From assembly GCA_013399695.1 (NCBI GenBank), contig VXAU01000975.1, positions 1,080,344-1,144,343 on the forward strand: a stretch of DNA of 64,000 bases, given 5' to 3'. This DNA is from Formicarius rufipectus. Taxonomy: Eukaryota; Chordata; Aves; Passeriformes; Formicariidae. This document shows positions 22,601-37,061 of this stretch, in pieces (position 1 is the first letter of the stretch; every line of letters begins with the position of its first letter). A program made the position numbers and the translations under genes. The notes beneath the pieces are model-generated. The model was given only the letters and a program-made list of their open reading frames with translations, searched no databases and was not told the origin of the DNA.

Positions 22601-25600
22601 GGTGCTTGAAAGAGTAGAGCAGTCTCTTGGCTGTTAACTTAGGTCATGGCTGCAGGGACCCTCATGGGGTATACCCTGGAACCAGCTTTCATCTCTGAGG
22701 CAGAGCCCAACAGAGCATCAGTTCTTTGTTACAAAAATCACATTCAAGGTCATCTGATCCAACATAAAGATCAGAAGCAGAATGCCTCTAAATGACAGAT
22801 CAGATGGGGCAGCATGCTTGTGTCAGGGGATGGAGCTGAATGGCCAAGTACCTGCTAACCCAGTCTGAAAGTTCTAAGAACTAAACCACCATTCCTGGTC
22901 AGTAACACAAATCCAGGTTTGCCAGAATTGGAAAATGATCTGTCTGATACTAACCCTTCCTGCAAGCTGGAAACCCCCTTTTGCCTCAGCAGCCCTTATC
23001 AGCCCCTCACCCTCAGCAAGGGGATGTTCCTGCTGACTCAGCGCATCCTGTAGTCCTCTGTACACATCCTGGGTGCATTAGCTGTCTGGCTCATGCCACC
23101 TAAAGCTCAAGATGGAAACTAGCTGTGTCCTCTTTTCATCTTGCTGCAGGAAGGGAAACAGAGGTTTGTGCCATCCATGCATTCCCTAGCTCCTTTTGCT
23201 GGACCCTCTACTGCTGTGCCCTGTGGGGTGTCCTGAGCAGACAAGATTAAGCAGAGGAGCTAGGAAAGCAGTTAGAATTGGGCTTTCCTGCTTAACTACA
23301 CATGAAAAATCCAGTTTTAGGTTGGGTGGGCATGCACCGGGGACTGTCTCCTGTGTTTTACAAAGACCCTCCCTTGCAGGCACTGCCTTTACTGTCTGCT
23401 GCCTTCACTGGCCCAGAGCAGGTTGGAGAAGCCCAAGTGCTGGCTAGACTAAATGATACTGCAAATTCAGGTGCCATATGTGGGGGCTGCTGCAAATGCA
23501 GTAGGGAGAAGGGGGTGGAAAAAACCCAAACTAGACAAAAATCCCAGGTCAGAAACCTTATGTTCAATAATAATTTTTCTCAGGATACAGTTTCATTTTT
23601 CACCTGGTCTTAAAGCTCTCCACAAAGTTGCTCTCACAACTGACTTTCACAAATTCTTTTCTCTCTGCCCCACTTCCAGCAGGGACCCTGAAGCTGCTCT
23701 AAGCAAAAGGGTCTCCATGACCTTTGTAATTCAACACACTGGGAAAGGCTCAACCCATTCCCTCTATTCTCAGCCCAACAGAGACCTTAAAAGCCCTCTT
23801 TGTTCCTGTTACAAACCCTATCCCACAACCTTGGCTTAACCCTTAGGGCACTGCTTCAAATGAAGACAGTTTTACAGAAGCAAAGCAGTTTGCAGCATCG
23901 ATGGGAAGCTGGACCCACCCTCTACTTACGAAAGAGCTATACAACAATCTGCTGGTGGCTTGCAGGATGTATAAGAAACACACAATGGGGTGGGAGGGAT
24001 GTCTGACCATGCTCATCATCATTACAAACTACAGTGCCCCATACTGATGCAACCACATGGGTAGGGGCTGGGCTCAGAACTCTTTACAGTCTCCTGGTTT
24101 TGCTTTGCCTGCCCTCAGTTCAGCAGGTTTATTACAAAACATGCTCGATGCATGCAGATTTGGGGCCACAAGGAAGCAATAGGGATGAGGAAGGAAGCAG
24201 CTGGGACTGGGCACCTCTGTTGTCGCAAGGACTTCTCTGCTCCTGCCCTCAGGTACAGGCATTGCTCCATGACCAGGGGCAAAGCAGAGAGAGCAAGGGA
24301 TGCCATGCCACTACCTACACAGTCTGCACGCTGGTTCTTGCCTTGTCTGAGATAAGCTCAGACCCACATCCTAATCAGCAGCCCATAATTACACCTTGGA
24401 GGAAGCAGTGCCACGGGACTGTGCATAATTACACATCCTTCACATGGGAATGCAGAGGAGATGGAAGGTACAGCCAGCTCACCCTTCCTAGCAAGGATTG
24501 CTTTGCAGCACCCAAAAATGCCGTCTCTGCAGCTGGAACAAAGCTGCCCAGCAACATCCTGAAACAACAGCTCCACAGCAGACAGAGCAGCCTTAGTGCT
24601 GCACCCCAAAAACAGCACCTCTGCAAACAGAAGGGGGTAGGGCAACCTTGCAGCACCTAGAAATGCCACCTCCTACCAGCTGCTGTAATTTCTCCTCTGC
24701 CCCTTTCCGGTCCTGCTCCACCCCTCTCCTCCTCAGGCCACAAGGAAACTGAGTCACAGCTGTTCCTGCCCATAGGAAGGAGAGCAGGTGGGCAGACCCC
24801 AGCCCCTGGCACAGTGTGGGGAGTAGGGCAAGACCTCTGAGAACCCCAGCAATGGGGACACAGTTACCCACATATCCTATACTGAGCAGGTATCTGAATT
24901 GGGAGCCTCCTCTGTTCCCACATCACTTGAAGCAGAAGTTGACCCCAGTCTGCTGCTGGCCATATGGACTGCACCCAGATCTGCTGGCTACATCTGGCCC
25001 TACAAACTGACCCATGTGCTCTCAGGCACCAGAGGGGACCAGAACACGCAGAGCTCTGCACCAAAGGTACTAACTTAGCACAGCCCAGAAAAACAAAATA
25101 AATTGAAAAATTAAAGACTCAGGTAGAGCACTGTAAAGCAGAGGAGTGCCCTAGGTCCCAAAAGGCTGATAAGGGACTGAATGCCTCCTTGAAAGCACAT
25201 CATGGATTTCTTACTTTATAAGATTCATATGTTTGAGTAAAGACTTGATTCTTTGGTCCAGCTCTAGGAGCTCATAAGTTTCCAGGTACTGACCTCAGCC
25301 TCTCTGTTTCCACACACCCACAGAAACCCTTTTGAGGACCTGCTTCCCAGGATGAGGTCTACAGCAGTCTTCACCCACAGCAGAATCCTTTAAAATCCCT
25401 GCCTGGTGCAGTAACAAGCCACCACCCATCTATCTGCCTTGTGGACAGAGAAGGTAAAGATTTATTCATTCAGGCCCTGGGTCAGACATCTCATGAATGT
25501 TTTTAAAGTTATGGTTTCTTTACTGTGTTTCTCAAGATTGCAGTGAGGTTGAGACACCAGCACTGTTCAGTTCAGCTGGAACGTGGAATGGGAAAGCAGA

Positions 25601-28600
25601 ATTTAAGCTGCAAAAAATGCACAGCTGTTAGGCACTGTTCATCTCCTGGCATCTTTTCCCAAGCCTCTGTCTTCTTGGTTGCCTCTCTCCACCTTTCTGG
25701 GGACACTGGGAAAACTGGCCCTTTCACCTCTCTCTGGGGAAGTGTGTTAAGGTGGTATTTGCTGTTGTTGTCATGTAAAGCATAATGTAACTGCAATACC
25801 CTTGCCCCAGCTCTATCTCCCAGGACAACATAATAGTAGATGAAATTCATTATCCCCTATCACTTTATGGCACTATCTTTTCATTTCTCTGTTAACACAC
25901 ATCAGAGACATATCGAGTTTCAGGCAGGCTGACTCCAAAGGAAATTCTCTTTCTTTCCTTACAGGGATTTGCACAAGCAATACCTGTTCTTTCCAGTGCC
26001 AAAAAAACCCCAAACCAAAAGCACCAAAAAGTAATTAAAAAAACTCCAACCAACCCAAAAAAACCCAACCAACCAACCAAAAAAAAAACACAAACAAACA
26101 AAAAAACCCAAACAAAACACACCAAAATCCATTCCAAAAACAGCTCTGAGGTTAACTTAAGGACTGAATTTGACTTTTCTTTCTAGACCACCACTTTGGT
26201 CAGACCTTTCCCAGGCTCTGGAGGGCAGCATTCTCACTGCTGCTCAAACAGCTTCATCGGCAGTGTTTGGAGTCCTGTAGTGAGGAAGCTTTAATGGTGA
26301 AATGCCTTTTCCTTCCCAAACACACCCAGCACATGAACACAGGCATTTCCTGGTAAACTGTTCCTCCTTGCTTCCAGCCTCTGCTACTGGGGTGGCCTCT
26401 GATAGCAGCCTTCCTCCGGAAACACCACTGCGTTTTGCTCAGTTACTCTAACAGTGTAATACTGTAGGGAATTAAACAGAGATGATATCTGTAATAAATC
26501 ATTCCTACTGAGATTCCAGGGAGATCGCTGCACGGGAGAAAGAATGGAGGTGCAATTCTGTTTTCTCAACAAATCTAAGCCATGAAACAGCCATTTAGTT
26601 ACAAGAAAGAGCCACAGCAGCAAGAGGAGCACTTTTAGGGGGGCAGACTGATGCCACCAATTTTTCTGTTCTCTCTCCAGATTTATCACATGGCCAGGGC
26701 AGATCCTTGCAAATATCTTGACGCCAGACTATGAGTCTAGGGGAGAGGTTGGCAGTCCAGACCCAGACAAAAAGCCTGAGAATATTCCAGTTCCTCAAAG
26801 CTGCTCATATTTTTAGCTGTTGCTGCTGTTAGAAGATGAATTGAAAGCAAAGCTCAGACTACCTTCTTGATGCCGTAACTGCTTCATTTTGCTGGCAGCC
26901 ACAGCAGAGAGGATCTTGAGAATTACCCCCTTTGTCCACTGCTGGCCCAGCTATGCTAATCTCATCAGCAATGCAAAGGCTGGTATAGAAAGGCACTGCT
27001 GAGTGGCAATGCTAACCTGACCGTGCTGTGCTCGCTCTGCACAGCCCAAGTAGTGCTGACTGGCGGCAAGAACATCCTGGTGCACAGCACCCAGGCATTT
27101 TCTCCAGGTCTGAGTTGAGCTTGCTCTTGCAATCTATTCTTTATGCATCTTCCAGACAGGGTAGTCTGTACACCACTGTTGAACTCAGCTACCTTCTCAC
27201 AATTTACAGAATGAAGGTAGAAACACTCACTGAGTCAAAGTTTCCTCTTGGTCCCAAGGATTCATCATGGATTCAGCATTCTCTGCTGAAATCCCCACCA
27301 CTCTTCCTGTGCCAGCAGCAGCAGCATTCAGGTTGCTGCTCATGGCCCAGAGAACACTGGTCAATTTTTCAGGGTGACACTGCTCAGGACGATGTCCCCA
27401 TCTTAGTAGATATGCATGTACTGGACTTGCCTTAGGCAATGGCAGCACCACGTAACCCACACAGTACTTTCCAAACCTCAACACAACAGCTCAACCAAGA
27501 GGAAATCTCTCTTGGCTGCCTCTCCCCAAATGCTTATTCCAGCACTGACTGCCTTAACTCCTCGCCAGATTGGGAGCAGAGTATGTGACCCCACCACCTT
27601 TGGGATTTTCTGATGCTTTGTGCTGTGCTTAATAATGTGTACTATGAACAGTCAAGATGGAAGAAGAGAGAGCAGCACTTCAAAGATGACATGGTTGTAA
27701 CTCATGGGGTCACAGCACCCCAGAGAGTGAGTCTTGGGCAGGAATCTTGGCATGCAAGGTCCTGTACAAATAGCAGAAGAAAAAACACCCTCTTCTCTGG
27801 AAAATGGCAATTCCCACACCAACACACACACACAGAACCCAGAGCCTCATTCGCTGGGCTCTGAATCACTCCATGATATTTCACAGCACATCTTGGGTAC
27901 CTCAGTCCAGAGGAAAGATGAGAAACCACAGGCTGTGAAAGTGGGGTCAGAGGGAACTGCAGCATGGTTCGGTGGATTCTGACCATGCTCTGACATCATC
28001 CACACCCACTATACATAGTAATGCCAGCTCTCACACCAAGGTCACATACATGGAAAGCAGTGCTCGAGCTGCTGATCCAAAACATCCCTCAGAGTCAGGT
28101 ACCAGTGTCCCAGCTAGCTTCATGGGAAGGAAGCTGCCAGTGCAGAGCAAGCTGTCCCTTCTGAAGAGGGACGGAGCCTGTTGCAAGTGAGAGGCAGGAA
28201 GGACACTGCTGTCCACTGCAGGCAGCTTCCCAGAGCCTCTGTGTTCCAGCTCCAATCTCCTTGTTTGCTCTCCCTTGGGAACATGAGGGTCTGCAGCCCA
28301 GGGGACATTTTTGAAACAAGTCTTGCCTATTTGGGAGTTTTAAGATGACTGGAATGGTAGCACTGGACAGCAATGGCCTATACAGATCTTTTAGTAATCT
28401 CAGATAAGAGAAGGACACTAGCAGATTGGAAACGGTGAAATGGTTTTCAGGGGAATCTCTGCAGCCTTGTACCCTGGTTAAGAGTTGGATGGAAGGGGGT
28501 CACAGCTCAGGCAAGGATGGTGACATTTCAGAGTGCAGGGCCACTGAGTACACAAGCATCTTTTCTTGTCCATTTTTGCCTGAACATGCTAATCCCACAA

Positions 28601-31600
28601 AAACTCTGGCCACTTCATGATAAGCCCAGACCGCAGAGCATCCTCTGAGAGCATTGTTCTCCTCTCTCTCTGGGCTGGGTGCAGAGCTGTGGGCAGGGTG
28701 TTGTAGACCACTGCAAGCAGTGACCTTTGAGAGGTGTAACAAGAGAAGTTTACAGCTCACACAGCCATACATGTTGACATGGGCAAGTTGTGCTTGCTGC
28801 CAGCAGGTCCCTTCTCCTGGCTCATATCCAGGCCTTTAAGTGTATCATGGAGATGATGAGTCAGGTCTCAGTCACACCCAGCCAGGCTGGAGTTTGCTTC
28901 TTGGGCCATACTCTCTGTGCAGGGAGCATACAACGTTCCTCGTTCCCTTCAGAACCAGGAGCCACCTCTCTACCAATATCTGCAAAGGGGTCTGCATAAA
29001 GGCAGCTTCAGAAATGTTTAACCTTACTTCACCTGCCACAGAGAGTGGTCTCAGACTGTATAAGAGGGGACATGAAAGCCCTTGCTCCCACTCAGAGCAC
29101 GGATAGCCTGGAGCAAGGCAAACTGGCTTTGTGAGGTGGACAGCACAGTACAGGCCCAGGCATCCGGGGAAGGTGCAGGCATGGCTGGAGCCACTTACAC
29201 TGATTAACTGAGGATAAGCAAGGGCAGCAGAATGACTTGCTTTCCTCCATGGTACAGTGAGAGGGCTCACGAGACTGGTTTCTTCCTGGATAGGCCTGCT
29301 GTACAACTCAGGACTTCAAATAGAACAGGTCTGTAAACAGACCTGTCTATGTCTGCCTATGCCTCAATGAAGAGCAAAAGAGGAAAAAAAAAGATGGAAA
29401 AAGACCCCTGGCCACACACCCTGAGGCTGCTGCCTGAAGAGAATGGCTCCAGATGCCAGATTGTCAGGCAGGAGCCCAGCAGTGCCAGGTCCATTGCACA
29501 ACTGCGACAGGGCTGTAGCAGCTTGCACATTTGCCCTGTCTGCTCTTCCACTATGCCAATGACGCTTCCAGTGGCCAGTAGCCACAGCAATACTCTCCAA
29601 CATGACCTCCTGTCTCCCTCGTCTCTGGTCCCCCAAGCCTTGCTGTCTTCTCTCTTCTGCCCCACACACAAAACCTGCTGCGCAATGCCCAAAATTTAAG
29701 CATGCTGTTGATGGGCTGTTCACCAGCCTGAGGAGGGAAAGGGGGACAGAGGTGGAAGCCCACTCCCACAGACCATCATCCTCTCCATCTTCAAGGGCAA
29801 GGAGCCTACTCTGGACCCAGATGCATCACACCCCACTTTATCCAGTCTCAAGGCACAACACAGGCTGCAGACTTGGGGAACAGAGGCCCCTCTAGCTGCA
29901 CCCCTCACCTTGCTGTGGCAGTCAGGGACATGTAACATCCTCACTTGTCCCATGGTGCCTGCTCCATGGTGGTGACATACATCCCATGCCCAGTCCAACC
30001 CAGCCCAGCTGCCTGAAGATCAGAAAGCCCCATGAACTCTTTCCGCATTTTGGCAGTGCCAGGTTTGATGGCAGTGGTGGTCCCAGACTCTTCTTGCTGC
30101 ATCCCAGCAGGCATCTCCTAAGTTTCTGATCTCCAGTTCCAGTCAGTTTCCACTTCAGGCAGGTCTGTTCTGCTGCACCAAACTCACTGTGGCTTGAAGC
30201 AAAGACAGGATCCTGCTTCATTTCCTGTCCTAAAAGCTCTCATCTACCACTGCTATGTGCCACTAAACCACTACCCAATCCAGGGTGCAAGCAGAGCTCC
30301 TCCCTCTTTCACCTCTCCCACATGGGCACAAGATGCAAGGAGAAGACGAAAGACCCTGTTGAATCCCACTCAGGTGTGATATCTTTGTCAGTACCTTTAA
30401 ACAAATGAATTTAACAATTTCACAGACAAGGAAAAAAAAAAAAACCAACACAAAACAACCTTCTAAAAGCTCTGCTTCCCTCCTCATTCTGCCCTTTCCC
30501 AGCCCTAGCAGGGCCCACCACAACCAGTTCCATCACTTGAGGGTTACAGCAGAAGCTAGCAAAGTCTCGGTCCTGATCCAGGATGAGTCACGGAGCTCCT
30601 GAGGCCATGCAACTTCCTTCTGATACCATCAACTGTGTCTTACACAGCTAAAAATAAAGAAAACTGCAGAGCCACATCTTGTCTCAACACGAAACTTAGC
30701 AATGCTCAGCGCTGCTGAAAAATCACCTGAGCAGGTGGAAACCAAAAAGCGCAGAGAGGCCAGAAGTCTTGGGTGTACCAAGAAGGGAGAGGCTGGAAGG
30801 CCTCACCCTCTCCTGTTACTAGGGTGGAGAATGGCAGTCGCAGATGGAAGGAGCCATCCAGCCATCCAGAGATGCACAGAGCCAGGGCTCTCATCTCACT
30901 CCACTACGCACCCTGGAATATTTCCACACCCGAAGTTTTCATGGAAGACAGTTTTCTGCAACACATCCTCCCATTCAAGACAACAGGAATTGACTGCTGC
31001 AAACAGGATAGATGCTGCATTTTTGGCAGGAAAAGGCTGGAAAGCTGCAGCCTGCGTCCCACCAGGCAACACGTGGACACTCATAAATCAAGGCCCAGAA
31101 GGTGTTTGGGGATAATTCTAAAAAAAGGGAGCACAGATACATCTGATATGGCTCAGACATTTTAGGTAAGTGAGGAATTCGAAGTTCTTCCTAATCCCTG
31201 GGACACTATGCCCCAGAAAAACCTTCGTGCATGAGGATACAGGACTCTCACATAGCTCTTAGCAGGGAGCTGCAGGATCACACACAAATAGGAGCTCAGA
31301 GGGACACCGGCAATGTTCCGAAACCTAAAATAGCCTCAGCAGATGATCCTCTGCTCCATTCTCGGGAGCAGCAAGAACTGAACAAGGATCCAGCTGTCCC
31401 AACACTCCCATGAACAGGAGCTTTGAATGCCCAACCTACTTGCAACAGAGATGGTAAGGCAAAAAGGGGATTCCTCGCATAACTCCAGTGCCAACACTCA
31501 CAGGAAACCCAGAGCCCCAGCTCTGAAGGAAGGGACAGCCTTTTCCTGGGATTTTCAGAGGAAAGACAACCTATTCCTCAATCAGCACATTAGACCAAGG

Positions 31601-31984
31601 GGCAATGGCAGTTCACAAACACTAAGGGCAGACTTAAGGATTTTAGGTGACTGCTTTCTGTTGAAGATATAACCTCCACTTTGCTGTCTTTGAGTTTTCC
31701 AGCAAAGCATTTCATCCCATTCCCAAGAGAGTCACTGCAAGTCTGTCCAAGGGTCTGCAAGCTGTAACAGCTTCCAGATTACTGCCAGCTGCACTAAACT
31801 AATCTAACATAATTAATTCAGCCAGAATATAAATTCATTGGTACTACCTGGGGTAGGCAATATACAAACCAGAGATGTTCATGCTGTGGCAAAGTAAGAG
31901 GAGAAGCTGCTGCCTTACACATATATATATGAGATTGACTGTCATGAATATATCAAACTGGTTGTTCAGCAAGGGTAAGCTGGA
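19666..31984. other. Long non-coding interval
   Basis: No conserved exon was recognised on either strand; the many short ORFs lack family motifs or splice support. Minor low-complexity content includes a TG run at 20944-20959 and an A/C-rich tract near 26000-26125. Confidence 0.5.
26005..26125. repeat. A/C-only low-complexity tract
   Basis: About 120 bp consists almost entirely of A and C on the plus strand, in irregular CCAA, CAAA and AAACC runs. The complement is purely G/T-rich and gives a spurious FVCVFFLVGWLGFFG reading. Confidence 0.85.
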
Positions 31985-32004
31985 GAAAAGTGTGTCCAAC
32001 ACTA

Positions 32005-32192
32005 CCCCAGAAGGTGGTGAAGCACTGAACAGGTTGCTTAGGTAAGTAGTGGACGTGCTGTATTCAAGTGTTCAAGGCCAGGTTGGAGGGACCCTCAGCA
32101 ACCTGGCCTAGTGGAAGTGTGTCTGTCCATGATGGGGGTTGGAACGCAATGGTCCCTTCCAACTCAAGCCTTTCTGAGATTCTATGGTGATC
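32005..32192 (+). mobile_element. CR1 LINE 3' fragment, plus orientation
   Basis: CR1 3' UTR blocks are seen in order: 'gtgaagcactgaacaggttg', 'ttcaaggccaggttggaggg', 'agcaacctggcctagtggaa', 'tgggggttggaacgcaatgg', 'tcccttccaactcaagcctt', then the CR1-type terminus 'gagattctatgg'. Confidence 0.85.
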
Positions 32193-35100
32193 CCTGTGTC
32201 AAAATGCCCCTTGTCAAAAGGCAGGGCAGCCCCGACACAATGTTGTGAACTTGGTGGACTGGGACCTTCAAACAGCTCCAGCAGAACCGAGGACAAATCT
32301 TTTCTCTGGCCTTTGCCACAAAACATGCCTCTTTTCCATCACTGAGAGACATATAAAATCCCATCGTGGAGGTGGTATTTGTTATTGCCACAGCCCAGCT
32401 GGATAAAGGGGATGCTCTGCTGCCACTGCATTGTGTGACCAGGAATCTGCAGCCCAGAGCACTGACAAGAGCGAAGGACTTCTTTCCTTTCATTCAGTTT
32501 CACAGATAAATCTATCCCTGCCTGACTTCTCGTGGGTACCACTCCAGCATCAGGCTGAAGAACAAGATGGCCTGAGGCCCAGTTTCCAGCTATCTCTGGA
32601 TAAGCCCCAACTTCCCTGGTAGACAACTCAGAGAAAGAGCAGCAGAGCCTGGGCATCCATGCATCCAAAACTACTTCTTCCCCATATAATCTCTCACGAC
32701 CAAATCACGCCTTAGCTCTAGGATAGGAGAAGGGCTCAGCCTGCCCTGCCAGAGGTGCAGTGCTGAGGAGGACTCCCTTTCAGGTGAGAGCACACTGCGC
32801 TGGTGGATCCTACACAGGCACACAAGCACCCGGAGATAGGGCAGGAATCCCATAGCCACCTCAGGGTGCTCCAAGCTGGTTTTCTCAGAGCAGGCAATAT
32901 TTCTTGCCAGTCACAAAGACTACTGGTCCTATTGAAACACTTCACTGTCACTCTAAGCCTCATACACCAAGGCCAAGCTACAAAACCCTAGGAAAATAAG
33001 GCAGAGAAAAACTACTTCTATTAGAGAGCAAGATTATGTCTGTCAGAAGCTCCAGGTGAAGTTTCAGCTGAATTCAGATGAAGGACAGAAGAGAACAGCA
33101 GCTGGAAAACACTTCCATTCAATCCTGCTGGCATGCAGAAGGACGAGTGCAGCAAACAGCACAGACTGCAAGTTCCCAAGGGCATAGAACACACCACCTT
33201 GAGTTCCTGACTACTGTGTGCAGCGTTCAACAGCCTCAGCAGCATTGGTTGCACACACCCAGGTACCCTCTGCCACACTGGCAGGCAGGTGGGAGGCAGG
33301 AGCACCCAGCAAGCCTCAGCTGTGCTGACACCTAGACTACAGAGTTATCCCTGCAGGCCAAGGGGAGATGAGCATGGAGCATCGTGTTTCTGACTGTGTG
33401 AGGGAAGTTGATGGTGCTTGAATGGTGCTAACCTTGGTGTAGGGCTGAAGCAGACAGAGAAGGCAGCTCTCAGCTGTCAGCACCTGCAGTGTAGTCTTGG
33501 GATTGCTTGTTCCAGTTGTCTTGGGTCACCTGGAAAGACAAGTGCACAGACAGAGGTTCAACTCAGCCGGGGAATACCCTGCCCAGGCAGGAACACTGGG
33601 CAGGCAGTAACTGTTTATCCAAGCCAAGTGAGTTAGTGCCCCATGTGCAGACATGAGAGACCCCAAGCACCTCACCAGCTCAAAGATCCTGCTGTAACTT
33701 ATACCAGAGGCCATCCTTCCAGCTGCAGCCCTGACTCCTTCCTGGGAGCCAGCTATCTCCCCAGTTCCCTGCATGACTCTGCGTTGGCACAGAGTTGGTT
33801 CTCCAGAGAGGGCTGCTAAGGTCACAGCCACCATCCCCCTTCCCCAGATTCCAGTGGGAAGTAAAGACCTTTCTGTGTCCTTGGCTTTGTTCTTCTCCAC
33901 CCACGCAGCTGTAGGCTGCTCCACCACACGGGCATTGCTGGTACCCGAGTGGGTGCGCTGGCAGATGGTTTATTTGCAAGAACAGGGCTGGCTGTAGTCC
34001 CCGCAGGCCACCCGTTAAGCCACCCCACAGGGACATAGAGCCAGGGCAGGGAGGGACAAACTCCACTGCTGGAGAGACACCCCTCCCAACAACCCAAACA
34101 GACCAAGACAAATCCAATGCCGCAGCGTTTCCCAGGCTACAGTGAAGGGGGAAAATGACAATTGCTTAATAGAAATCTCCAAGAGGCCTGCCAAAACCAT
34201 CACAAAGATGTTGTTTAAGTCTCCTCCCCAGGCTCCCAGTGCTATAATTACAGACCACTGGAGATCACACTCTGAGGGGGCTAGGTCTTCATGCCTAGCA
34301 GGTCCTGAAAACCAGGATGATATCAACCTCCCCAAGATCAGGTCTGACATTCCCCTGGCTTCAGGCATGATGAGCAAAAGCTGCTTGGGGGCAGTCCCTG
34401 CTCTCCAGTTTGCCCTCCCACACAGGCAACCACCCTGCAGCACCCCCAGAAGAACAACCCAGCTCTAACCAGAGCAGAGCACTGCAGGTAGCCAGGCTGG
34501 CAGTGCCCCAGGAGCACAGCCTTCACATCGTGATGCAGGCAGGCACTGCCACATTTACTGGGGCATCAGCCCTTAAAACAATCATAAAGGTGTCCAGAAA
34601 GTTTGTGCTTAACGCCATCTGCATCCCGGGAGAGGTCCCACCTGGAAGATGTACCAGCTAGTCACAAGGGCTATCTTTTTGGACAGCTTATAAGCAAAAC
34701 AAGACCCAGGAAGTGTAGTTTGTGATTATGTAAATATTCACATATTTAAAACCCTCCACCAAATCCCTGCTCTACCACACTGACTTTCAGAGAAGGCTCA
34801 AGAGGCTCTAAGCCTGAGCAGTGACAAGAATTGCTTTGGACATGGCTGAAGTACTGCCACCCACATACTGCTGCAGCACAGGAAGAGATAGCAGTGTATG
34901 TGACAGTGTTGGGTTGAAAACACTCCCCAGGAAGAATGCAATTACCCCAAATGGACTGAGGCCAGGAGATCTGGATTATCACCTCAGCTCTTGCATAAAG
35001 GGCTTTGCATCTTTGTTCACTTCCAACAAGAATCACAGGACTGACATCAGCTCTGGCCCGGGACATGGATTTGTTACTAAAAAGCACTTCCAGCTGAATC

Positions 35101-36899
35101 ACCAACTTCCCACTTTGCAGCACACAGGACTCCTTTCAAGGTTTCCCATCCAAGTATTGTTCTATCATCATGCTGCTTAAGCTGGGGGGTAGTCCAGGCC
35201 GCTGCACAGGCGAGTATGACTGCAAACCACTGGCCAGTCCTGAAAAAGCTCTCTGAAATGCAGAGCATGTGAGCTCAGTTGCTCTTCATTCAGGATTCAC
35301 AACCAGCTGAAGATGCAGACGGAAACAGGGGGAAAACATGTTAATTGGCAGCTGGGCATTCACGGGCCAAGCAAGGGAGACTGTGAAAGACAGGAGCAAA
35401 GCCAAAGGGAGACTGAAGAAATGCAGAGACACTTCTCAGTCAAAGAAAATAATTTTTAAAGCAGGCCTCAAACTTTGTGAGACCAAATTCTCCAGATGTT
35501 ATATTCACTTGGCTCACTTGCTCACCAGCAAAAGCAAAATCCAAAAACAAAGGAAGAGAGGTGGTCAGAAAACAGGGACAGGGAGCAGCAGTGCCAGGTG
35601 CTGCACACAGAAGGAAGGATCAGAAACACGGTAACGTGGCATTACCCCAACACAGGAACCCACAGAGTCCACTGGAAAAAGGACGTCTCTGGGCACGATG
35701 AAAGGTGGACAGGCACCAGGCAAAACCCTCTCACAGAAGACTCTCACTAAGTAATCTGCACATAACCCTCCACTAACCATCTGTTAATGCACACGTCTCC
35801 TTTCAAGATTTCTCCCATGCTGCCCTTCACACCCATCCTGCTTCAAACCCCACTCATTAACTCCTCCCGCTACTAAAGCCTCTGATAATTTGATTACAGC
35901 TCCACTGACAGTGTGTTGAGGACGCCTCTTTTCTAACTACGTGGTTTCACTTTCTCTGTTTATATCTGTGGTCACAAACTTACCAGCAGGTTTTCTTGTT
36001 CTGCATCCAGGAAGTGTCCCGGCCCCCAGGCATGGTGCATTTCCACACAGCACACAATGGTGCCAACCAATCTAGCAGAGGACAAACGTGGGCAGGCCCA
36101 GAGCAGTTAGGGCAGGTAAAGGACTAAGGAAGAGTCAAGAGTCTTTGACTTGAAGAGTCAGATCAATAACTATCCCCTTGAATCACCCTCAGAGGCAGCG
36201 AGCAAAGTTCATGTATCTCTGGCCTCTGACTCAGCACAGTCATGCAGAAATGTCCCAGGGCAAGCAGCTGGTATCAAGGAGGAAGACCAGAAGCACAGAT
36301 CTTCTCCTCAGAGAAGGAACCTCCCTTCCTGCTCCAACTCAGCATGCTCAAAAGACCTGAAACAGCAGACAGATGAGGAGCTGGGAAAGCTCAGCATGAC
36401 CAGCTGAGGGAGGGTGTTCAGACTCGGGTTTTCACCAGCTTTGGAGGAAGCCACCAGCAGTGAAACAGCAGTAAAATTAAAATTATTTGTAATTCCCTAA
36501 AGGCTATTTCTGGAAAGGGGAGACATGAAGAACAGAGCATTGAGAGCTGCTCTGCCGAGCTTGCTGCAAAGACAGGGAAGCAGGAGAGCTCCTCAGCAAG
36601 ATGTGCCTTAGATATCAGGGTTCCCAGAGGTGCTGAGTGACCCCATCAGCTTTCCTTCTGTCAGGGCATAAGAAACCTCTCATGAGGGGAACAGAAACAA
36701 GGCAGGCGAGTGGCAGAGCTGAAACCGCCCCAGCCCTGTCCCAGCTGCAGGTGGACCTTGGTCCACAAGCCCAGCTCCCCAAGGAGCACAGCTGGTGACA
36801 GCAGGATTCTGCTGTCCCCACACATTCCCAGCTTAGGCTGCACGGGAAGGGACGTGTCCAGACTCCACGAGAGTCAGCAGGAATCCAGCATTATGGGGG
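32193..36899. other. Non-coding interval
   Basis: No gene or clear repeat was recognised between the CR1 fragment and the CpG-rich region that begins near 36.9 kb. Confidence 0.5.
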
Positions 36900-37042
36900 C
36901 TGCAGCTGCAGGTGAGGTGAAGGCAGGTGCCCTGTCCGCTGCTACAGATACCGAGGCAGCAGAGTCCCTCGGAACCAACCCCAGAACGAATCTCCCAGCC
37001 CTCCCAGCTCCCACCAGTGCCCTGCCTTCAGCACAGGGAGCT

Positions 37043-37061
37043 GCATGCTGGGACATGTAGT
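37043..37061 (-). promoter_or_regulatory. ZNF143/STAF-like promoter element
   Basis: The plus strand reads GCATGCTGGGACATGTAGT; its complement is close to the known ACTACAA-TCCCAGCATGC promoter motif, with two changes in the middle. It sits at the left shoulder of the CpG island, where such sites normally occur. Confidence 0.6.
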
